A stretch of 64,000 bases of DNA, taken from the NCBI GenBank assembly GCA_015178975.1, contig WHVD01000039.1:434001-498000 (forward strand). The letters run 5' to 3'. Origin of the DNA: Hysterangium stoloniferum. Lineage: Eukaryota; Basidiomycota; Agaricomycetes; Hysterangiales; Hysterangiaceae. The position numbers and the translations under genes are program-made. This document shows, piece after piece, positions 57,560 to 64,000 of this stretch (the stretch's first letter is position 1; each line of letters opens with the position of its first letter). A model generated the notes under the pieces. It did not search any database. It worked only from the letters and a program-made list of their open reading frames with translations, and was not told the DNA's origin.

Positions 57560-59760
57560 TCAGAACCTGTAAAAGCAAAGAGAGACATAGGGCGACAGGG
57601 AAAAATGAAAATGAGTCCAAACGTAACAAGGGGTCCACGGAGTGCGGTCAGAGAGACGATAAGGGTCCAGGTTTGAGTGGGTAGCTGTATGAAAGTCAGT
57701 AACGATTTCCGTGGCATTACCGAGTTCTGTGGCCAAAATCCATGAGGTCTCTTCATCAGTGCCCTCGTAACCCGCCCACTTGACCAAGTAAAGCAGTTTA
57801 CAAGTGCGTCGACGCTTGTCTATTTTTGAATCTAAAATCTGTGAGATTTCAAACTCGGGTTCTCCGTCAATGACGACAGGAGGAGGCGGGGATTGCATGC
57901 GATCCGGGATAGTGTTAGCAGTACAAGGTTCTAGCATAGAAACATGAAATACCGGGTGTACCGTGCACATGCTATCCGGAAGCCGTAGAGTCCAAGAGAC
58001 TGAACCTACTTGTGTGATAATTTCAAATGGGCCTAGATATTTTTCAGCAAGCTTCTTTGATGGACGTGTAGTCCTGAAGAATTGAGCTTTGACATAAACA
58101 CGGTCGCCAATCTTGGAGTTGGGTGGTGGGATCCGGTGTTTGTCCGCTGAATGTTGGTATTGCTCTTGGGCGGACAATATTGCAGTCCGGAGTTCCTCGT
58201 GGAGCTCGTGGAGGTCCGTGGTGAATCTTGAGCGCAAACAGAGGCGAGATTTCGTTCTGGATGTACTGTAATATTTGGATTATATCCTTTATTTGCAAAG
58301 AACGGGGAAACACCAGTAGTGGCCGAGGGTGCATTGTTGTAAGCAAACTCTGCAAGTGGTAACAAAGTCTTCCAATTGTCCTGTTGGTAGTTGCAATATA
58401 CGCGGAGGTATTGTTCCAATGTCTGGTTGACGCGTTCAGTTTGTCCGTCACCTTCCGGATGATGTCCGGATGTGAAATGTAATGTCATGTCCAAGGATTT
58501 TCCGAGGGATCTAAAGAAGTGAGACACGAACTCTGATCCTCTATCGGAAGTCACGTGGGACGGAACTCCGTGCTTGGAAAATACGTGGATAATGAAAAGT
58601 TCCGCTAACTGCACAGACGTAATTGTATCATAAGTAGGGATGAATATACCTTGTTTTGAGAATCTGTCAACAACGACTAGAATAGCAGAAAAGCCTTCAG
58701 AATCTGGTAGGTGTTCAATGAAATCCATAGAGATAGAATTCCACGGGTGTTCCGGTACCGGGAGTTGTTTCAAAAGGCCGTATGGCTTGTGTCGCTGAGA
58801 TTTCGAGCGGGGACAAGTAGTGCAAGATTTACAATAGTGCTTAACGAATCCACAGAGTCCAGGCCAAGTATATTCTCTTCTTATTAATGATAGAGTTTTG
58901 TTGTACCTGAAATGGCCTGAGAGTGGATGATCATGTTTGTATTGAAGGACCCTGAGGTGGAGGCCGTCAGAGTCCGGTACATAGATTTGATTGTCAAGTC
59001 TAATTAATGAAACCATGTTGATCAAGAGACCACCAAGGTTGATCGGGGTCCACGGGATTGTCCAGATGAGCTTTGGTAACTGGGTCTAGCGGAATTGCCG
59101 ATAGAATATCTTGATGTAACTTCTCGATATCCATAATGATAATTCCACGGACAATGGGATTGATGAGGAAAGTTGCATGGACCGATGCGGTAAGCTGTTG
59201 ATTCGTGAAAATAGGTTTCAGGTTGTGCGGATTTACCGTTGCATAGTCGTTGCTCCCCTCTTTAGGATAGACGTCCCATCGTCTAGTTAAAGCGTCGGGT
59301 TTGCCACCGAGATGGCCGGGTCGAAAGCAGATAATCATGTTGAAGGCAGAGAGATATTCAGACCAGCGGGCCTGCTGACGGGTCAAACGTTTTGTGGTAG
59401 AAAAGTATTCCAGGTTTTCATGATCTGTTACAATGTCAATAGGAGCTCCTGAACCTTCCAAATAGTGTCGCCACGCTTTGAAAGCTGAAAAGATTGCCAG
59501 AAGTTCTTTATCATGAACGTCGTAGTTGAGCTCTGCTCTGGTAAAAGTCTGGGACAGAAAAGCCATGGGGTGAACTTCTCTGTCGGAGTCCTGGATAGAG
59601 AGAATGGCTCCAAGTGCATAGTCGGAAGCGTCCGTTTCAACAATGAGCGGGAAGTCCGGTTTCCAATGCGACAGAATAGGAGCTGTAGAAAAAGAATTTT
59701 TTAAAAGATTGAAAGCTTTTTGACACTTATCATTAAAGTTCCACGGAGTACCCTTACGTG
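57560..59760 (-). mobile_element. Pol region of element G (RT tail, RNase H, integrase, chromodomain)
   Basis: Minus-strand frames give an RT tail and RNase H (59740-59000: VETDASDYALGAILS, then YDVHDKELLAIFSAFKAWRH), integrase (59025-58240: HHx/CPRSK zinc part, DFIEHLPDSEGFSAILVVVD, TSDRGSEF, HPEGDGQTERVNQTLEQYLR) and an integrase C-terminus with a chromodomain (58237-57570: LLYLVKWAGYEGTDEETSW). This is a Ty3/gypsy chromovirus order. Chromodomains guide integration to marked chromatin. It is a fossil: gag, protease and most of RT are absent. Confidence 0.85.
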
Positions 59761-59967
59761 TACGATGATGGGGGTAATGAAGAAGAAGAAATTTCTATTT
59801 TTTCAAATTTTTATATAGGCTCGCCGCGTTTGAACCTTACCTTCCAGATCACATGACTCTTTGACACATATGTGTAACCAACATGACTTTTGACACATGC
59901 GCGTAGCCGACAAGAACCTTATCTAGGTCTAGAGCCTCTTTGGGACTTCGGCATAAAGGGAGGATAC

Positions 59968-60807
59968 TGTTACGACTGGACAATCCCGCCGGACTCCAGG
60001 CACTAACCCGTACGCCCCCACGCGCTACAAGCACCAGTCGTCTGTTTATAGGATTTCCCGCCCGGACTCCATCACATCAAGACTCATTATGTTCGACCTC
60101 ATTACGACCCATATCAGTCACCGGACCTCCCCCGGACTCCATCTCTGTCTATGTCCGTCTTTGTCCCACGCATCAGTCACCGGACCCCGCTTAGAATCCC
60201 GTCACCGCTCTAATCGAGCCCCATTCCCGTTTTAGTCAAATGACCTGTCATGATTTAGGACTCCGCTCCCGCTCCGTTTCCCGTTATGGGTTATGCTTTG
60301 TCACGATTCGGACTCCACTCCGTTCCGTTCTGTTCCTAACACCAATTTGGTGTTTACTATTCCCATTTCATGTTTTGTTAGTTTCGTTTCGCCATTACTG
60401 GATTTGGTATGTCATTCACTCCATGGTCTATATAAACTGGCAGATGTTGTACATACAATCCAGTCAGAAAATTAGCTTAGATTCCCCCCAGTAATCTAAT
60501 AATATTTTCCGCTCTAAAACCTTACTCGATTCACATCGCTCACACTAGTCAGAGCCCATGGGCTCCGGCGCATCTACCTCTCTCAACCAACTTGACTCAC
60601 GACCCATGACCCACGACCTACGACCCATGACCTCCAACTTACGACCTACGACCCACGAACCCCGCCCGGACTCCCCGGGATTCCCGTCCATCCATTTGAA
60701 ATTGGACAACACGATCTAGCGAGGGCGCAGCCTATAAGCTGAAGCCAAGTCCTACCGGATATCCCACGGGTTTCTCTGGAAACCTGGCCTGTGTGTGTAT
60801 CCTAACA
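59968..60807 (-). mobile_element. Inverted LTR of element G
   Basis: An 840-bp LTR in minus orientation at the 5' side of the minus-strand pol, nearly identical to 55465-56271. It abuts a shortened + LTR at 60810, giving a palindromic junction; the hairpin block is at 60719-60753. Confidence 0.88.
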
Positions 60808-61319
60808 GTATTTTCTGACTGGATTGTATGTACAACATCTGCCAGTTTATATAGACCATGGAGTGAATGACATACCAAATCCAGTAATGGCGAAACGAAA
60901 CTAACAAAACATGAAATGGGAATAGTAAACACCAAATTGGTGTTAGGAACAGAACGGAACGGAGCGGAGTCTGAATCGTGACAAAGCATAACCCATAACG
61001 GGAAACGGAGCGGGAGCGGAGTCCTAAATCGTGACAGGTCATTTGACTAAAATGGGAACGGGGCTCGATTAGAGTGGTGACGGGATTCTAAGCGGGGTCT
61101 GGTGACTGATGCGTGGGACAAAGACGGACATAGACAGAGACGGAGTCCGGGGGAAGTCCGGTGACTGATACATGTTGTAATGAGGTCGAACGTAACGAGT
61201 CTTGACGTGACAGAGTCCGGGCAGGAAATCCTATAAACAGACGATTGGTACTTGTAGCGCGTGGGGGCGTACGGGTTAGTGCCCGGAGTCCGGCGGGATT
61301 GTCCGGTCGTAACAGTGGA

Positions 61320-62231
61320 CCCCTGAATGCACAAGAGCATCGTCGGCTTCTCAAAGAGAAGAAGAAGGCACACGAGGAGGAGGAACATAAGGAGAAGGAG
61401 GAGCTGGAGGTGATAGAGGTGGAGGAGAAGAGGTTGGCAGAGGCAGAGGCTGCTCACAAGCATTGGGAAGCTGTGCTTGTGAAGAAGAAGCAGTGGGAGG
61501 CCAATCGGGTGCGAGAAGAGGAGGTGAAAAAGAAACAGGAGGGTAAAGTAAGTTGGAGTTCCTGTTTTGTGTGTCCTTGCTGACAATTTGAAAGTGCAAA
61601 GTGGTGACACCAATGGAATCTGGTGACAAAGAGGATGAGGAGGACAAGGAGGAAGTGCCAGAGCCTTTGAGCCCCAAGGTATGTTCGGACTTCTAATGTT
61701 CAGTTTTTTTTTAAATTCTTTTGGTTATAGAAACAAAAATAGGCCCCAAAGGCGGGGCCTGAGAACATCCCAAAGTACAATTGATGCACTAACCGAGGTC
61801 GGACTTGCCATCCACACGCCAATGGTTGGGGCCACACCTGTCAAGAGTGTGCCAATCAAAAACTCAGCTGCGTTTTTCTGGATACCGACAGCAATGGGTC
61901 CTTTCAAGAGTGGCAGGCAGATGAGCAAAATTGACTCCTATGCATGTATTTTTCAGAAACCAGTCAGTTCCAACATGAGCAGCTGCGACAACAGGCTCTA
62001 TTCACCGAGCAAATGCAACTACTAGGTGTGGGGCTGGAGAAACAGACCAGCATCATAGAGTATGTCAGAGGACAACTCAAACAGTATTTAGAGCTGTTGA
62101 GTTCCAATGAGGCTGGGCCTGGGGTTGGGACATTGGAGAAGGTCGGTAAGGAGATGTCAGTGGCCATCAGTGTGGGGGAAATCTCAGAGGCTGGGGAAGA
62201 AGGAGAGGTTGTAGAGGAGACTTATAGATAG
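61320..62231 (+). CDS. Accessory gene of element J: coiled coil plus cysteine cluster
   Basis: The remainder of the J accessory gene right of element G; its first codons lie left of G (from about 55390). It shows a Glu/Lys-rich coiled coil (HRRLLKEKKKAHEEEEHKEK onward), intron 1 starting at 61548, an acidic stretch, intron 2 (61679-61730), a cysteine cluster with TCQECANQKLSC near 61840, and a helical C-terminus (QMQLLGVGLEKQTSIIEYV) ending at 62231. It is convergent with J pol. Layout and intron places match the G gene although the sequences are strongly diverged. It is a broken copy. Confidence 0.55.
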
Positions 62232-64000
62232 TGAATATATTGGTTTTCTTTTAAAACAAAACAAACAAAAAGCAGAAAACATAAGACATAGTCAGAAAAG
62301 GGGTCGGGAACCACATGAGATCTATAGAGAACCTAAGGGACCGGGTTTATTCAGATATGCTTGATGAAAACCTAAAATGATTTCTGATGCATTGCCAAGC
62401 TCTGTGGCTAGGATCCATGAAGTTTCTTCATCTGTTCCTTCATAGCCAGCCCATTTGACCAAATAAAGTAACTTGCATGAGCGTTAGCGATTGTTGATCT
62501 TGGAGTCTAGGATTTTCAATATCTCGAATTCGGGTTCTCCATCAATGATCATGGGTGGTGGTGGTGGTTGTATGTGATCTGGTATGATGTTAGCAACATG
62601 TGGTTCTAACATAGATACATGAAATACCAGGTGCACTGCATGCATGTTGTCAGGAAGCCAAAGTGTCCATGAAAGCGTGCCGGCTTGTGCTATAACTTCA
62701 AAAGGACCTAAATATTTTTCAGAGAGCTTCTTAGAAGGTCTAGTAGTTCAGAAAAACTCAGCTTTGACAAATATGTACTTGGTCTCCAATCTTAAAGTCT
62801 GGAGGTGGAAGTCAATTCTTATCCGCGGACCATTGGTATTGTTCTTGGGTGTTACAACCGTGTCGCAACCCTATCGGCCCCGAGGTTATCGCCACTTGTC
62901 AATGTTTCAAGTCATCCTCTCGGAAACCATCGGCCCCGAAGCTGACAAATGTTTCGTGAAGATCAAACTCCATTTACGCCCATGTCAAATAACTCGTATT
63001 GTCTGGTCAAACTTTGATATGTCCCCTTTATTATGTTGATCCGTTCAATCTTATGTTTCGCATATGTCTATCTATATTTGTAGTCCTCGAACCATTTCCT
63101 TTTATTGTAATCCCGCTCTCGGTTATCATCGGCCTCCGAACTAATCATAAACTTCCCGTTCCTAGTCAAGCTTATTGTTAATACCGTGTTCCGCCCTTCT
63201 CCCCATTAGTATTTTCCAGACGCCTGTTACTGGTATATGAACCCGCTGTAATTGTAGTTACTAGGCAATCAGAATATCGACTCAGAATACCCTCATACGT
63301 CTGTAGCAGTCTCATACTAGAAGAACCCCCTTCCGCCTTCGCGTGCACTCGCCCACTCTCGGCCCGATCCCTTGGCCCGACACTTGACCTGTCCTTCGGT
63401 TCCGATCGGTATCTCACCGAAAGGTCCTTCTTAGGATATAGTCTTCGCCTGTCCGAAATTTAAGGACAACCTACGGATATTTGCGAGGGCGCAGCACATA
63501 AGCTGAAGCCAAGTCCTTCCGATCGGTCCCCGTCGGCCACCGACATTAGTCAGTTTCCAGTTCTTAACATTGGGCCATTGTGATAGTTTTTCGAAGCTCT
63601 TGATGTAGCTTGTCAAGGTTTGTAATGAAATATTGAGTACGGATGGATGTGAGATCATATTCCAGGTGGATTGTGATATTGGGGTTGTAGCCTTTGTTTG
63701 CAAAGAAAGGTGAAATGCCAGTAGTGGCATTTGGTGCATTGTTATATGCGAATTTGGCTAGTGGTAGTAGTGATTTCCAATTATCTTGTCGATAGTTACA
63801 ATAGACACAAATGTACTGTTCTAAGGTTTGATTCATGTATTCAGTTTGCCGTCACCTTCCAGGTAATAGTCCAAAGTGAAGTGTAACTTCATGTCTAGTG
63901 CTTTTCTGAGTGACCTAAAGAAATGAGAGACAAACTCGGATCCATGATCGGATGTGACATGTGACAGAATGCCGTGTTTGGAAAATACATGGGTGATGAA
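62232..64000 (-). mobile_element. Pol region of element J (chromodomain end and integrase)
   Basis: 62300-62820 aligns with the integrase C-terminus/chromodomain of element G (DEETSWILAT-like near 62400). 63836-63570 encodes QTLEQYICVYCNYRQDNW and FAYNNAPNATTGISPFFANK of integrase. The region continues past the window end. It is decayed, with one nested solo LTR. Confidence 0.75.
62850..63569 (-). mobile_element. Solo LTR, family H, copy 3
   Basis: On the minus strand TGTTAAGAACTGG...GGTTGTAACA, 720 bp, with target duplication TTGGG (62845-62849, 63570-63574). It is the most CpG-rich member of family H in the window, so probably the youngest. The hairpin block is at 63484-63519. Confidence 0.88.

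Larger units (their letters stand above)
55465..61314 (+). mobile_element. Ty3-type retroelement G with convergent genes and inverted LTR
   Basis: Target duplication GTGGA at 55460-55464 and 61315-61319 shows one insertion into element J. Order: LTR (55465-56271, +), leader, accessory gene (+, 56481-57399), then pol on the minus strand (59760-57560) preceded on that strand by the same leader (59967-59760) and an inverted LTR (59968-60807). Last comes a 5'-shortened + LTR (60810-61314). LTR plus leader thus forms a 1-kb terminal inverted repeat. The LTRs are nearly identical, so the element is young, but gag and much of RT are missing. GTATCCT just inside the LTR is complementary to AGGATAC near the LTR start. 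Confidence 0.78.
53590..64000 (+). mobile_element. Ty3-type retroelement J, broken, runs past the window end
   Basis: Left LTR of family H (53590-55220), leader (55221-55402), a + strand accessory gene split by element G, then pol on the minus strand: chromodomain-like C-terminus (about 62300-62600) and integrase (63836 to the window end). It is inserted in Tc1 element C after ATTAG. Solo LTR H3 lies in its integrase region. Its pol is clearly diverged from that of G. It is a fossil with many breaks; the right LTR is outside the window, so its orientation cannot be checked. Confidence 0.7.

Overview
The window is nuclear DNA of a filamentous fungus, most likely an Agaricomycete (Basidiomycota). 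The host genes are split by many short GT-AG introns (about 47-68 bp, often with a CTAAC-like branch site) and include micro-exons. The repeat content is also basidiomycete-like: Ty3/gypsy-type LTR elements, Tc1/mariner elements, a LINE, a Crypton-like recombinase scrap and a Crinkler-type NTPase-nuclease gene. No rRNA, CRISPR or bacterial feature was seen.

Layout. 1-9 kb: nested repeats (a palindromic repeat, solo LTRs, a tiny LTR element and a MITE inserted into a fragment of a Crinkler-like gene, and a Tc1 element with doubled terminal repeats). 9.3-11 kb: the intact Crinkler-like gene, minus strand. 11-20 kb: a decayed Ty3/gypsy element filled with solo LTRs. 20-29.4 kb: a MITE, then a large foldback repeat whose arms hold LINE tails, a 3.2-kb element with long terminal inverted repeats (TIRs) and one 530-aa unrecognised protein, and another TIR element containing nested solo LTRs. 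29.5-33.3 kb: a Tc1 element carrying a tRNA-like gene and two nested solo LTRs. 33.5-37 kb: a CACTA-like TIR element built around a 1.3-kb array of palindromic GTGAC-N4-GTCAC units.

The host gene island is 37.5-51 kb: a TRP-like channel gene that appears to end in a MYND zinc finger (+); an inverted F-box gene duplication; and three well-preserved minus-strand genes, namely an ER co-chaperone of the P58IPK/DNAJC3 type (7 exons), an acetamidase/formamidase (9 exons, one of 9 nt) and NF-YC/HAP5 (6 exons, one of 16 nt). These three are housekeeping functions (ER protein folding, amide nitrogen use, CCAAT-box transcription) with no sign of forming a pathway.

51.8-64 kb is again repeat-filled: a second copy of the 6.2-7.3 kb segment, then two Ty3-type elements, one inserted in the other. 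Both have an intron-containing coiled-coil/cysteine-cluster gene running head-on against pol.

The observations most likely to be new are the TIR element with the 530-aa replication-protein-like ORF, the convergent intron-bearing accessory gene shared by two Ty3 families, the palindromic-unit array in the CACTA-like element, the channel-MYND fusion, and a short hairpin motif kept in otherwise different LTR families.
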